Shown in pieces: positions 8,058-16,469 of a stretch of 64,000 nucleotides of DNA. The stretch comes from Endobacterium cereale (GTDB lineage Bacteria; Pseudomonadota; Alphaproteobacteria; Rhizobiales; Rhizobiaceae). A program made the translations under genes and the position numbers. The notes below the pieces were generated by a model that was not told the DNA's origin, did no database searches, and worked only from the letters and a program-made list of their open reading frames with translations. Location: assembly GCF_009617585.1 (NCBI RefSeq), contig NZ_WIXI01000049.1, positions 62,001 to 126,000 of the forward strand, given 5' to 3'. How positions within the stretch are numbered: position 1 is the first letter of the stretch; each line of letters begins with the position of its first letter.

Positions 8058-9310
8058 CAATGTGCCACGGCCGCCGCAGCCGCCTCGTCGATCAGACGGC
8101 CGGTACGGAAACGGTCGAGATTGAGGCCTGCGGCCAGACGGTGCGGTTCACCGCGCGCGATCAGATGCGCGAACAGGTTGGCAGACCCCGGCGTCGCCTT
8201 GAAGCCGCCCGTACCCCAGCCGCAATTGACGAACAGGCCCGGCACCGGCGTCACGCCCTGGATCGGCGAGCGATCCGGCGTGTTGTCGGTAATGCCGCCC
8301 CATTGGCGCATCATTTTCACGCGGCGGAAGATCGGGAAGAGTTCACAGATCGCATCCAGCGTATGGGTAATGATCTGCAGGCCACCAGTCTGGCTATAGG
8401 AATTATACTGGTCGGTACCGGCGCCGATGACGAGTTCGCCCTTGTCGGACTGCGAGATATAGGCGTGCACGGTGTTGGACATCACCACGCAGGGGAAGAT
8501 GGGTTTCAGCGGTTCCGACACCAGCGCCTGCAACGGGTTGGAATGCAGCGGCACGCGCACGCCCGCCATTTCCATCACCACGGATGAATGGCCGGCAGCG
8601 GACACGCCGATCTTCTTGGCGCCGATGAAACCCTTGGAGGTTTCGACACCCTGCACCTCACCCGCAGGACCGCGGCGGATGCCGGTCACTTCGCAGTTCT
8701 GGATGATGTGAACACCACGGTCGGCGGCAGCACGTGCATAACCCCAGGCGACGGCGTCGTGACGGGCGGTGCCGCCGCGCCGCTGCAACGCAGCACCGTT
8801 GATCGGGTAACGCGCCGTCTTGGAAATATCGAGAACCGGCACGAAATCCTTGGCCTGTTCCGGCGAAAGCCATTCGTTGTCGATGCCGTAAAGCCGGTTG
8901 GCATTGATATGGCGCTTGAACGACTGCTGGTCGTGGATGTTGTGCGACAGCATCATCACGCCGCGCGGCGAATACATGGTGTTGTAGTTGAGATCCTGGC
9001 TCAGGCCTTCCCACAGCTTCAGGGAATGCTCGTAGATGTCCATGCTCTCTTCATAGAGATAGTTGGAGCGGATGATGGTGGTGTTGCGGCCGGTATTGCC
9101 GCCGCCGAGCCAGCCCTTTTCGATCACCGCGATATTGGTGATGCCATGTTCCTTGGCGAGGTAATAGGCAGCCCCCAGACCGTGGCCACCGGCGCCGACG
9201 ATGATGACGTCGTAACTGGAGCGCGGCTCGGGCGATGTCCATTGCTGGTCCCAGCCCTTGTGGGCACGCATTGCCTCGCGTGCGATGGCGAAAACCGAAT
9301 ATCTGCGCAT
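8057..9310 (-). CDS. soxB: Sarcosine oxidase beta subunit
   Basis: This 417-residue subunit carries the FAD and FMN chemistry of sarcosine oxidation. The dinucleotide-binding motif is VIIVGAGGHGLGAAYYLA at residues 36-53. His184 in the segment TARHDAVAWGYARAA is the probable covalent flavin site by analogy with known heterotetrameric enzymes. The C-terminal NCGWGTGGFKATPGSANLFA is also characteristic. The ATG at 9310 follows a purine-rich ribosome site. It is the first gene of the operon, so its promoter should lie in the 245-base divergent gap before the acyltransferase. Confidence 0.95.
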   Translation of the reverse strand: MRRYSVFAIAREAMRAHKGWDQQWTSPEPRSSYDVIIVGAGGHGLGAAYYLAKEHGITNIAVIEKGWLGGGNTGRNTTIIRSNYLYEESMDIYEHSLKLWEGLSQDLNYNTMYSPRGVMMLSHNIHDQQSFKRHINANRLYGIDNEWLSPEQAKDFVPVLDISKTARYPINGAALQRRGGTARHDAVAWGYARAAADRGVHIIQNCEVTGIRRGPAGEVQGVETSKGFIGAKKIGVSAAGHSSVVMEMAGVRVPLHSNPLQALVSEPLKPIFPCVVMSNTVHAYISQSDKGELVIGAGTDQYNSYSQTGGLQIITHTLDAICELFPIFRRVKMMRQWGGITDNTPDRSPIQGVTPVPGLFVNCGWGTGGFKATPGSANLFAHLIARGEPHRLAAGLNLDRFRTGRLIDEAAAAAVAH

Positions 9311-9555
9311 CTGGCCTCTCTTCCTTGCTCCACCTCAAGGGTCTTTCGACCACATGACTTGGGTAATGTCATACCCATCGCAAATCAACATGCAGCGTAA
9401 TGGCTGTTTTGCGACGCTTGAAGGGATTGTTTCGACACGGCGAAAATCGAAGCATGCCTGACGCAGCGCAGACACATTAACCAACCACGGATGATCCACT
9501 TGCGCGGCAGATGTAATTACGGCTCAGTACTATCGGGCAGATTGGGGACGCGTTC

Positions 9556-10623
9556 ATGGAAAAGCTGCATTCCATTCAGTATCTGCGCGCCCTGGCCGCA
9601 CTTCTGGTCGTGGTCGCACACTCATTTTCTCATCAGATCGGCGTAGAAAATCCATTTGTGGTTCTCGCAGGACGTCTCGGGGTCGTACTGTTTTTCGCGA
9701 TCAGCGGCTTTATCATGGTCTATATTTCCGGATCGGGCGCGTTTTCCCCTGCAACCTTCCTGAAGCGACGCGCCATACGCATCATTCCGCTCTACTGGCT
9801 GTTTACCGGCCTGACCGCACTGATTGCCGCTGCTATCCCCACTCTTTTGCAAACGACCGTCTTCACATGGCCGCACTTCATCCAGTCACTGCTTTTCATT
9901 GCGCATGAGGCGCCGGGCCGGGGCGGCACCAGCCCCATGCTGTCACTCGGCTGGACACTGAATTATGAAGCCTATTTTTACGTCGCCTTCGCTGCATTGG
10001 CCACGATGGGTGCCCTCACCCGCGTTCGGCTGCTGACATCGTTGTTTGCAGCCACATGGATTGCCGGACTGATACTGGCACCGGAAAATGCCATTCTGAA
10101 ATTCTACCTGAATGTATCGCCGCTTGCCTTTGCTGCCGGCGCATGGATCGGCTGGCGGCAACTGAACGGCGGCTTTCGCTTCGGTAAACATCACATCCGG
10201 GCACTTGGTTGCGCCGCGGTGACGGGCGTTCTGCTTGCGCTTGTTGATGATGGCCGGGGCTGGACAATGCAACTGAGCTTCTTCGGGCAGGTGCTTTGCG
10301 CTGCCAGCCTGCTGGCTGCTGCCCTGGCAAGCGAGCCTCGCCTGAAGCGCGTGGCACTTCTCGGCTTGCTGGGCGACTCATCCTACGCTCTTTATCTTTC
10401 GCACATGTTCGTCATCGGCGGCGTCACCCGGATTGCCACCCGCCTGATCGGCACGGAAAACGATATAGGACTGCTCGCGACCACGAGCGCCTGCATCCTC
10501 GCCTCCTGTTGCGTCGCCGTTCTTGTCCATCAACGCATCGAAATGCCGCTGCTGCGGCTTCTTTCCCGAAAACGCCGCAGGGATAGGCTTTTGCAACCCA
10601 ACGAGGTTGCCGCGGCCAGATAA
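9556..10623 (+). CDS. Acyltransferase 3 family membrane protein
   Basis: The protein (355 residues) belongs to the OafA/YrhL acyltransferase-3 family of integral membrane enzymes that O-acetylate or succinylate surface polysaccharides. The start LHSIQYLRALAALLVVVAHS carries the conserved R and H, and RRAIRIIPLYWLF is the second family signature. About ten hydrophobic segments follow. A GGGGACG ribosome site precedes the ATG. It is divergent from soxB and unrelated to it by function. The acceptor substrate cannot be inferred. Confidence 0.87.
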   Translation: MEKLHSIQYLRALAALLVVVAHSFSHQIGVENPFVVLAGRLGVVLFFAISGFIMVYISGSGAFSPATFLKRRAIRIIPLYWLFTGLTALIAAAIPTLLQTTVFTWPHFIQSLLFIAHEAPGRGGTSPMLSLGWTLNYEAYFYVAFAALATMGALTRVRLLTSLFAATWIAGLILAPENAILKFYLNVSPLAFAAGAWIGWRQLNGGFRFGKHHIRALGCAAVTGVLLALVDDGRGWTMQLSFFGQVLCAASLLAAALASEPRLKRVALLGLLGDSSYALYLSHMFVIGGVTRIATRLIGTENDIGLLATTSACILASCCVAVLVHQRIEMPLLRLLSRKRRRDRLLQPNEVAAAR

Positions 10624-10743
10624 GCACCGGCAGCAACACCGCTGGGTTGAACGGTGCATAATGAACACAATTTTTCATAATTACCCCCGCAGTATCTGGA
10701 CTTCCCCCCGATCACCTGTTAATAGCCCTGCCAAATCGCACGG

Positions 10744-10772
10744 TTGACGCCGCGCGTACGTAACTCTATCGC
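10744..10772 (+). promoter_or_regulatory. Predicted rpsU promoter
   Basis: TTGACG at 10744-10749 and TATCGC at 10767-10772 are 17 bases apart. Transcription starting near 10779 would leave a leader of about 47 bases before the rpsU GTG codon. It is the only well-spaced promoter-like pair noticed in the 200-base gap. Confidence 0.45.
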
Positions 10773-10825
10773 CAAAAATCCTGTCGAGGAACCGGCGAAC
10801 ACAAACCAAAGGAACGGGATTTCAC

Positions 10826-11065
10826 GTGCAGGTACTAGTCCGCGACAACAACGTTGATCAGGCACTCCGCGCTCTCAAGAAGAAGCTGCAGCGCGAAGGT
10901 GTTTTCCGCGAAATGAAGATGCGCGAAAGCTATGAAAAGCCTTCGGAAAAGCGCGCTCGCGAAAAGGCCGAAGCCGTTCGTCGCGTTCGCAAGCTTGCCC
11001 GCAAGCGCATGCAGCGCGAAGGCCTGCTGCCGCAGACCCCGCGTCCGGCACGTCCGGCTCGCTAA
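10826..11065 (+). CDS. rpsU: 30S ribosomal protein S21
   Basis: This is small-subunit protein S21 (79 residues), starting MQVLVRDNNVDQALRALKKK and containing the conserved EGVFREMKMRESYEKPSEKR segment. The C-terminal tail is rich in Arg, Ala and Pro (QTPRPARPAR), as in rhizobial copies. It starts with GTG; an AAAGGAACGGG stretch upstream is the likely ribosome site. It is monocistronic, with its own predicted promoter and a strong terminator 34 bases after the stop. Confidence 0.97.
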   Translation: MQVLVRDNNVDQALRALKKKLQREGVFREMKMRESYEKPSEKRAREKAEAVRRVRKLARKRMQREGLLPQTPRPARPAR

Positions 11066-11099
11066 TCTGTCGTCTTTTCGACGTTTTCTCATGCTTTAG

Positions 11100-11133
11100 A
11101 GCGGCGGCGACCTGACGGACGCCGCCGCTTTTT
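11100..11133 (+). terminator. rpsU intrinsic terminator
   Basis: A perfect ten-base-pair stem (AGCGGCGGCG at 11100-11109 with CGCCGCCGCT at 11120-11129) with a ten-base loop leads directly into five T residues. It follows rpsU and should isolate it from the TPR gene. Confidence 0.9.
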
Positions 11134-11201
11134 GATTTCTGTCTGGATTTCCGCCCTGTCGTTCAGGCTGGTATCCCTGCTCATATGAGGACAAGCGCCT
11201 G

Positions 11202-12086
11202 ATGGCTGCCATGACTGCCGCTGATTCCATGTCGAATGGTGTTTCGCATTCCACAGCCCGTCTCCGCCGCGGCATTGCACCCATTGCCCTCATTTTTCTT
11301 GCTGCCAGCGCTCTGACCGCTTGCCAGTCGACCGTAACCTCGATGGATACGATCCGGCTCGATCGCGCCCAGGGCTCGGAACAGAACATTGCCTCGCTGA
11401 CATCCGTCATCAACGCCAATCCGCAGGATCCGGAAGGCTACAACGTCCGTGGTTCGGCTTACGGCCGCGCTGGCGACTTCCGCCGCGCCCTGGACGATTT
11501 CAGCCGCGCCCTGCAGCTCAACCCGCAATTCTACCAGGCCTATGCCAACCGTGCGCTGGTCTATCGCAACATGGGCAAGCCGGTCGAAGCGGCCAATGAC
11601 TACAACGCCGCGCTGCAGATCAATTCGAACTATGACGCCGCCTATATCGGCCGCGGCAATATCTACCGCCAGGCCGGCCGCACCAACGAAGCCTTCAACG
11701 ATTTCTCCCGCGCCATTCAGCTGGAAACCACGGATGGCCGTGCCTATCACGGTCGTGGCCTGATTCTGCAAAGCCGTGGCCAGCACGCGCAGGCGATCGA
11801 CGACTTCTCCAAGGCGATCTCGCTGGCATCCACCTCGCCGGAACCTTATAACGGCCGTGGCGTATCCTATGTCGCGCTGAACGACGACGAAAACGCGTTT
11901 GCCGATTTCAACCACGCCATTGAGCTGGATGACAAGATCGCCGAATCCTGGGCCAACCAGGCGCTCGTTTATGAGCGGCGCGGCGACAAGGCACGCGCCG
12001 CGAAATCCTATTCGCACGCAGCGCGGCTCGATCCGAACTACAAGCCGGCCAAGGATGGCCTTGCCCGAACCCGCGGCGGCGCCTGA
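11202..12086 (+). CDS. TPR-repeat lipoprotein
   Basis: The 294-residue protein has an N-terminal hydrophobic segment ending in SALTAC, a lipobox-like site with cysteine near residue 41, so it is probably a membrane-anchored periplasmic lipoprotein. The rest is six or so tetratricopeptide repeats of 34 residues (for example YNVRGSAYGRAGDFRRALDD and AYANRALVYRNMGKPVEAAN). Such proteins are scaffolds; no partner is evident. The start used gives a long cytoplasmic extension; ATGs at 11211 or 11229 would also leave the signal intact. Confidence 0.85.
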   Translation: MAAMTAADSMSNGVSHSTARLRRGIAPIALIFLAASALTACQSTVTSMDTIRLDRAQGSEQNIASLTSVINANPQDPEGYNVRGSAYGRAGDFRRALDDFSRALQLNPQFYQAYANRALVYRNMGKPVEAANDYNAALQINSNYDAAYIGRGNIYRQAGRTNEAFNDFSRAIQLETTDGRAYHGRGLILQSRGQHAQAIDDFSKAISLASTSPEPYNGRGVSYVALNDDENAFADFNHAIELDDKIAESWANQALVYERRGDKARAAKSYSHAARLDPNYKPAKDGLARTRGGA

Positions 12087-12136
12087 ACGGCACGCAAACT
12101 GCCCGAACAGCACGTAAGCTGGATGAACAAAGATTG

Positions 12137-12160
12137 ACGGCCTCGCTGATGCGGGGCCGT
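12137..12160. terminator. Hairpin between convergent genes, probable bidirectional terminator
   Basis: ACGGCCTCGC (12137-12146) pairs with GCGGGGCCGT (12151-12160) across a four-base loop, with one G-T wobble. It lies between the convergent TPR and oxidase subunit genes. T-rich sequence follows on both strands but the runs are short. Confidence 0.5.
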
Positions 12161-12187
12161 AGTCGTTTCAGGACCGGGTGAGAAAAC

Positions 12188-12412
12188 TCAGCGCAGCAGG
12201 AAAACGCCGGCGGCATTGAGAATGATAAAGACAATCAGGCCGCCGAGAAAACCGCCACCGGACAGAAACCCGACGGCCATGGCGATCAACAGCACGACGG
12301 TGGCCATCGTTCCCCACTTGGCGCCCGCCAGAAAAAGACCATAGGTCTTTTCATGCTCGCGATAGTCCATTTCGGCACCGGTCTCGATCGGCCCGCTGTT
12401 GTGATGCTCCAT
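12188..12412 (-). CDS. aa3-type cytochrome c oxidase subunit IV family protein
   Basis: This 74-residue protein has an N-terminal soluble part with MDYREHEKTYGLFLAGAKWG, the signature of the bacterial aa3 cytochrome oxidase subunit IV family. Two hydrophobic segments follow (VVLLIAMAVGFL and LGGLIVFIILNAAGVFLL). It is a small accessory subunit of the respiratory terminal oxidase in the inner membrane. The ATG at 12412 is preceded by GGGAGGAG; the frame is open further upstream but without coding character. The main oxidase genes are not in this window. Confidence 0.82.
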   Translation of the reverse strand: MEHHNSGPIETGAEMDYREHEKTYGLFLAGAKWGTMATVVLLIAMAVGFLSGGGFLGGLIVFIILNAAGVFLLR

Positions 12413-12615
12413 GCACGCTCCTCCCAGATCAGCACGGGGCGCCCAGATGACGCCCACACGCAATTGATCCGTGTCGGCGGCCGTTCTGTCAAGACCGGTT
12501 CGGCGGCTCGCCATGGCAACATAAGTTGCATACGCGCCATCTTTCAATTTGACGCCTGTTTTGTTACATCGCGAAGAGAGGAGAAGGATGGTGGAGGAAC
12601 CATCCGGGGGGACAA

Positions 12616-13155
12616 ATGGCGGCACTGCTTCGTTTGAGCAGCCTGATCGACAGGCTGAGCGAGATAATAGGAAAATTTTCCGGGTATCTCGTTTTATTTT
12701 GCTGCCTGATCAGCGCCGGCAACGCTCTCATACGTTACACATTCAACATCAGCTCCAACGGCTGGCTGGAAATCCAGTGGTACCTGTTCGCCTTCATCGT
12801 GCTGATGGGGGCCTCCCATACGCTGCGGCTGAACGAACATGTCCGTGTCGACCTGATCTACGGGGCTGTGTCCGAAAGGAAGCGGTTATGGATCGATGTG
12901 ATCGGTCTGACCCTCTTCCTGCTGCCCGCCTGCATCTATCTGGCATGGATCTGCTGGCCGTTTTTCTGGTTGTCCTGGGTTCAGGGCGAGGAATCCTCCA
13001 ATGCCGGCGGGCTGATCCGCTGGCCGGTCAAGCTCACCATCTTCGCCGGTTTCGCGCTTCTTGTGTTGCAGGGGCTTTCGGAGTTGATCAAGCGCATCGC
13101 CGCGCTGATGGGACAGGCCGCGGTCGACACGACCTACGAAAAACCGCTGCAGTAA
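12616..13155 (+). CDS. TRAP transporter small permease (DctQ family)
   Basis: The 179-residue protein has four predicted membrane helices (near residues 20-40, 54-72, 96-118 and 137-156) and the DctQ-family segment WLEIQWYLFAFIVLMGASHTL followed by NEHVRVDLIY, given here in two pieces as WLEIQWYLFAF and IVLMGASHTL. It is the small membrane subunit of a tripartite, ion-driven uptake system. A GGGGGGAC ribosome site precedes the ATG. The large permease follows after 16 bases, so the two form an operon; the binding protein is encoded convergently downstream. Confidence 0.9.
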   Translation: MAALLRLSSLIDRLSEIIGKFSGYLVLFCCLISAGNALIRYTFNISSNGWLEIQWYLFAFIVLMGASHTLRLNEHVRVDLIYGAVSERKRLWIDVIGLTLFLLPACIYLAWICWPFFWLSWVQGEESSNAGGLIRWPVKLTIFAGFALLVLQGLSELIKRIAALMGQAAVDTTYEKPLQ

Positions 13156-13171
13156 ACACCGGGAGAGAGAC

Positions 13172-14683
13172 ATGTTCGCTTACGGTGTGATGCCGCCCTT
13201 GATGTTTGTCGGCATGATCATCTTCATGCTTTACGGTTTTCCCGTTGCCTTTTCGCTCGCGGCAGTCGGGCTTGCATTCGGTGTTCTGGGTGTTTTGACC
13301 GGTCATTTCGAACAGGTTTTTCTTCAGGCCCTGCCCTTCCGGGTTTTTGGCATCGTTTCCAACGACCTGCTGCTGGCCATCCCGTTCTTCACATTCATGG
13401 GTGCCATCCTCGAAAGATGCGGGCTGGCGGAGGATTTGCTCGAAGGCACCGGCAAGCTTTTTGGCGCAGTGCCAGGTGGCCTCGCCTATGCGGTCATCGT
13501 CGTCGGTGCCATTCTCGGCGCCATCACCGGAACGGTGGCAGCCTCGGTCATCACCATGGGCGTGATATCACTGCCGATCATGCTGAAATACGGCTACAGT
13601 CCGCGCCTTGCCACCGGCGTCATCGCCGCATCCGGCACGATCACCCAGGTCATCCCACCATCGCTCGTGCTCATCGTTCTCGCCGACCAGCTCGGTCGTT
13701 CGGTGGGTGACATGTATCTCGGTGCCATCGGCCCCTCCATCCTCCAGGTGACCATCTTCCTTCTGTTCATTCTGGCACTCTCCATCTTCCGCCCGAAGGA
13801 TGTGCCGGCTCTGCCGCCGGAAGCACGCGGTGAAATGAACATGGCGCTGGTCATGCGGGTGCTCTGGGGCATGATCCCCTCTATCGTGCTGATCTTTCTC
13901 GTTCTCGGCACCATTTTCATGGGCCTCGCCACGCCGACGGAAGCCGGTGCGCTCGGCGTCGTCGGCGCCATGGGCATTGCCGCCCTGCACGGTCGCCTGA
14001 CATGGGACCTGACACGGCAGGGTATGCACACCACGATGCAGATCACCTCCATGGTGGTGTTCATTCTTGTCGGCGCCACCTGTTTCAGCCTCGTTTTTCA
14101 AGGCATGAACGGCGGATTGTGGATCGAGCACCTGCTTTCTCACGTTCCCGGCGGCGCAATCGGCTTCCTGATTTTCGTCAACATCTTCATCTTCTTCCTG
14201 GCCTTCTTCCTCGATTTCTTCGAGATTGCCTTTATCGTCATCCCCATGCTGGTGCCGGTGGCCAATGCGCTCGGGATCGACCTGATCTGGTTCGGCGTGC
14301 TGATTTGCATCAACATGCAGACCAGCTTCATGCACCCGCCTTTCGGGTTCGCACTCTTCTACCTGCGCTCCATCGCGCCGCGCTCGGTCAAGACGAAGGA
14401 TATCTATCTCGGCGCCATACCCTGGCTCTGCATGCAGCTGATCCTCGTTGCCATCGTTATTTTCTGGCCCGAGTCGGTGACCTACTGGCTCGACAAGACA
14501 CCGGCAGTCGATCTCGACTCGATCAAGATCGAAATTCCGGGTTTTGGTTCCGGCGACGGCAACCAGATGCCCAATTTGGGCCTGCCGCCGTTGGACGGCG
14601 CACCGACGCAGCCGGGCGGCTTACCGGGACAGGGCCTACCGGGCATGCCGAACCTGGGAGAGCCACCGCAGATCAACCCGTAA
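13172..14683 (+). CDS. TRAP transporter large permease (DctM family)
   Basis: This 503-residue protein has about twelve membrane helices and DctM-family segments such as AILERCGLAEDLLEGTGKLF, TGTVAASVITMG and ATPTEAGALGVVGA. It forms the transport channel with the preceding small subunit. The family core ends near residue 450. The last 50 residues are an unusual low-complexity tail rich in Pro, Gly, Leu and Asn (GNQMPNLGLPPLDGAP then QPGGLPGQGLPGMPNLG). The operon ends at a strong terminator about 100 bases downstream. The substrate is not given by the sequence; a TakP-like binding protein nearby suggests a 2-oxo acid or related carboxylate. Confidence 0.92.
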   Translation: MFAYGVMPPLMFVGMIIFMLYGFPVAFSLAAVGLAFGVLGVLTGHFEQVFLQALPFRVFGIVSNDLLLAIPFFTFMGAILERCGLAEDLLEGTGKLFGAVPGGLAYAVIVVGAILGAITGTVAASVITMGVISLPIMLKYGYSPRLATGVIAASGTITQVIPPSLVLIVLADQLGRSVGDMYLGAIGPSILQVTIFLLFILALSIFRPKDVPALPPEARGEMNMALVMRVLWGMIPSIVLIFLVLGTIFMGLATPTEAGALGVVGAMGIAALHGRLTWDLTRQGMHTTMQITSMVVFILVGATCFSLVFQGMNGGLWIEHLLSHVPGGAIGFLIFVNIFIFFLAFFLDFFEIAFIVIPMLVPVANALGIDLIWFGVLICINMQTSFMHPPFGFALFYLRSIAPRSVKTKDIYLGAIPWLCMQLILVAIVIFWPESVTYWLDKTPAVDLDSIKIEIPGFGSGDGNQMPNLGLPPLDGAPTQPGGLPGQGLPGMPNLGEPPQINP

Positions 14684-14782
14684 GGGTTGCTCTCGTCGGG
14701 ACAGGCTATCGAGAGTATACTTACGGAGCGAGGGCAGAGTTGGTTCTCTTCCCTCACCTTGCTATCTAGTCAAGAATATAAG

Positions 14783-14817
14783 CCGGACAGCTATTGATCA
14801 GCTTGTCCGGATTTTCT
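14783..14817 (+). terminator. TRAP permease operon terminator
   Basis: CCGGACA at 14783-14789 pairs with TGTCCGG at 14804-14810, extended by GCT/AGC with a bulge, and is followed by ATTTTCTT. It lies about 100 bases after the dctM stop. Confidence 0.8.
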
Positions 14818-14858
14818 TCACTGTTAGCTTAATGGTCAGTGGTTTCCACATCGCATTA

Positions 14859-14959
14859 CCTCCGGTTGGAGAGCAAGGTCCTTGCCTGGGTCGGCGTGAC
14901 CTATCCTCGCCGATACTCCGGTGGCCTCGGAGCTTTCTTCTTTCGCTCTCCAACGGAGG
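14859..14959. repeat. Large structured inverted repeat, possible small RNA or palindromic element
   Basis: A 15-base-pair outer stem (CCTCCGGTTGGAGAGC at 14859-14874 with GCTCTCCAACGGAGG at 14945-14959, one bulged G) encloses about 70 bases. Inside are two more potential hairpins: TCGGCG/CGCCGA (14891-14913) and CTCCG/CGGAG (14917-14932). The outer right arm is followed by AATTTTA on the plus strand. A multibranched fold like this could be a small RNA, a rhizobial palindromic repeat or a decayed mobile element. It lies in the 380-base gap between the convergent TRAP permease and binding-protein genes, outside both coding regions. No known RNA family was recognised. Confidence 0.55.
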
Positions 14960-15063
14960 AATTTTATCGAGCAGTGTAGGAAACGCCACAAAACACACGC
15001 ATTGAATGCAAACCCTCACAGAATACCCTGCATATTCTTGTTCATAATGTTTTGCTTGAGGCT

Positions 15064-16170
15064 TCAGAGTTTACCGGTGCGTCGCTGGATCAGCATGAAG
15101 GTGTCGAACGTGTATTCCGATAACTGCAGCCACAGATAAGCTTCCTTTTTATAGGCAACCTGATCCTCGTAGATCGCCTTGAAGTCGGCATTGGTCGCCA
15201 GGATGTCCTTGTAAACCTCCAGCGAAGCATTGAAACACGCCTCCAGAACATCCTGACTGAACGGTCGCAATGTCGTGCCCTGCGCAACGATCTGCTTGAT
15301 CGCGGTCGGGTTTTTCAGGTCATATTTCGCCATCATGTTTGTGTTGGCGAAAGCGCAGGCGTCTGTCAGCGCTGCCTGATAGGCTTTGGGCAGGCTATTC
15401 CATTTTTCGAGGTTGACCATCGAATGGATCGCCAGGCCGCCCTCCCAGAAGGCTGGATAATAGTAATATTTGGCAACCTTGTAGAAACCGAGCTTGTAAT
15501 CGTCATAGGGGCCGATCCATTCCGCCGCATCAATCGTGCCCTTTTCCAGCGCCGGATAGATGTCACCACCCGCGATCTGTTGCGGAACAGCACCAAGCTT
15601 TTCAAGAACGCGGCCGGCCAGGCCGGCAATACGCATCTTCATCCCCTTGAAATCATCAACCGTATTGATCTCTTTTCGGAACCAGCCGCCCATCTGCGCA
15701 CCGGTATTGCCCGTCAGAAGACCGTAGACGTTATGTTTGGCAAAAAACGCGTTCATCAGATTATTGCCGTTGCCCTGATAGAACCATGCATTGGTCAGGC
15801 GCGCATTGAGACCGAACGGAATGGCGCTGCCGATGGCAAAGGTCGGGTCCTTGCCGACGAAATAATAGGAACATGTATGCGCCATTTCGACAGTGCCATT
15901 GGTCACGGCATCGAGCGCCTGCAGGCCGGGAACGATCTCGCCCGCGGCAAAAGGTTGGATGATGAACTTTCCATCGGTGGAATCGGCCACATGTTTTGCG
16001 ACATCGTCTGCGCCGCCGTAGATCGTATCCAGCGATTTCGGAAATGATGATGTCAGCCGCCAACTGATCCTTGGATTTTGCTGGGCGATAGCCGGCGCGG
16101 CAAGCACGCCTGCGGTCGCCACGCCCGTTCCCGTAACAGCCGCCTTTTTGAAAAATGCACGACGATCCAT
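15064..16170 (-). CDS. TRAP transporter substrate-binding protein (TakP-like)
   Basis: This 368-residue protein starts with a twin-arginine-type signal (MDRRAFFKKAAVTGTGVATA, cleavage near APAIAQ). The mature part resembles TakP, the 2-oxo-acid-binding TRAP component: SWRLTSSFPKSLDTIYGGAD, GGWFRKEINTVDDFKGMKMR and DAAEWIGPYDDYKLGFYKVA. It delivers substrate to the DctQ-DctM permease encoded convergently next door. The ATG at 16170 has a GGGAGG ribosome site; the longer open frame upstream lacks coding character. The exact substrate is inferred only from family resemblance. Confidence 0.9.
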   Translation of the reverse strand: MDRRAFFKKAAVTGTGVATAGVLAAPAIAQQNPRISWRLTSSFPKSLDTIYGGADDVAKHVADSTDGKFIIQPFAAGEIVPGLQALDAVTNGTVEMAHTCSYYFVGKDPTFAIGSAIPFGLNARLTNAWFYQGNGNNLMNAFFAKHNVYGLLTGNTGAQMGGWFRKEINTVDDFKGMKMRIAGLAGRVLEKLGAVPQQIAGGDIYPALEKGTIDAAEWIGPYDDYKLGFYKVAKYYYYPAFWEGGLAIHSMVNLEKWNSLPKAYQAALTDACAFANTNMMAKYDLKNPTAIKQIVAQGTTLRPFSQDVLEACFNASLEVYKDILATNADFKAIYEDQVAYKKEAYLWLQLSEYTFDTFMLIQRRTGKL

Positions 16171-16469
16171 GCCCGCCTCCCGTTGGCTCTTGCATTGAAA
16201 CCGAGCCACGGCCCAAATCTCTCCCAATTCCGTGGCGCCACTGAAACAACCACGGCGCTCGACATGTGACAAGCCGGCGATTTTCTCTTCCTGCGTGCAA
16301 ACATGCCGCCACATGGCACCTTTGGTCCCAAACCGCTCTCGACAAAGTCTGCGCAACCCGTGGTCCGCCCCCCCGGCAGGACAGATGAGCCATAAAGCGA
16401 ACTCGCTTGACTTGGATATATAAGCAGCGCCAAAAGGCTTCACCAGACCAGCCTTTCGGAGCCTCTCGC

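Noticed and set aside
11181..12113. Long reading frame on the minus strand opposite the TPR gene
   Set aside because: It is a mirror of the TPR coding frame in GC-rich DNA, has no ribosome site or family resemblance, and the plus-strand gene has clear repeats and a lipobox.
14798..15019. 73-codon minus-strand frame over the structured repeat
   Set aside because: It runs through the palindrome and a terminator, has no helix or family signal, and its start has no ribosome site.
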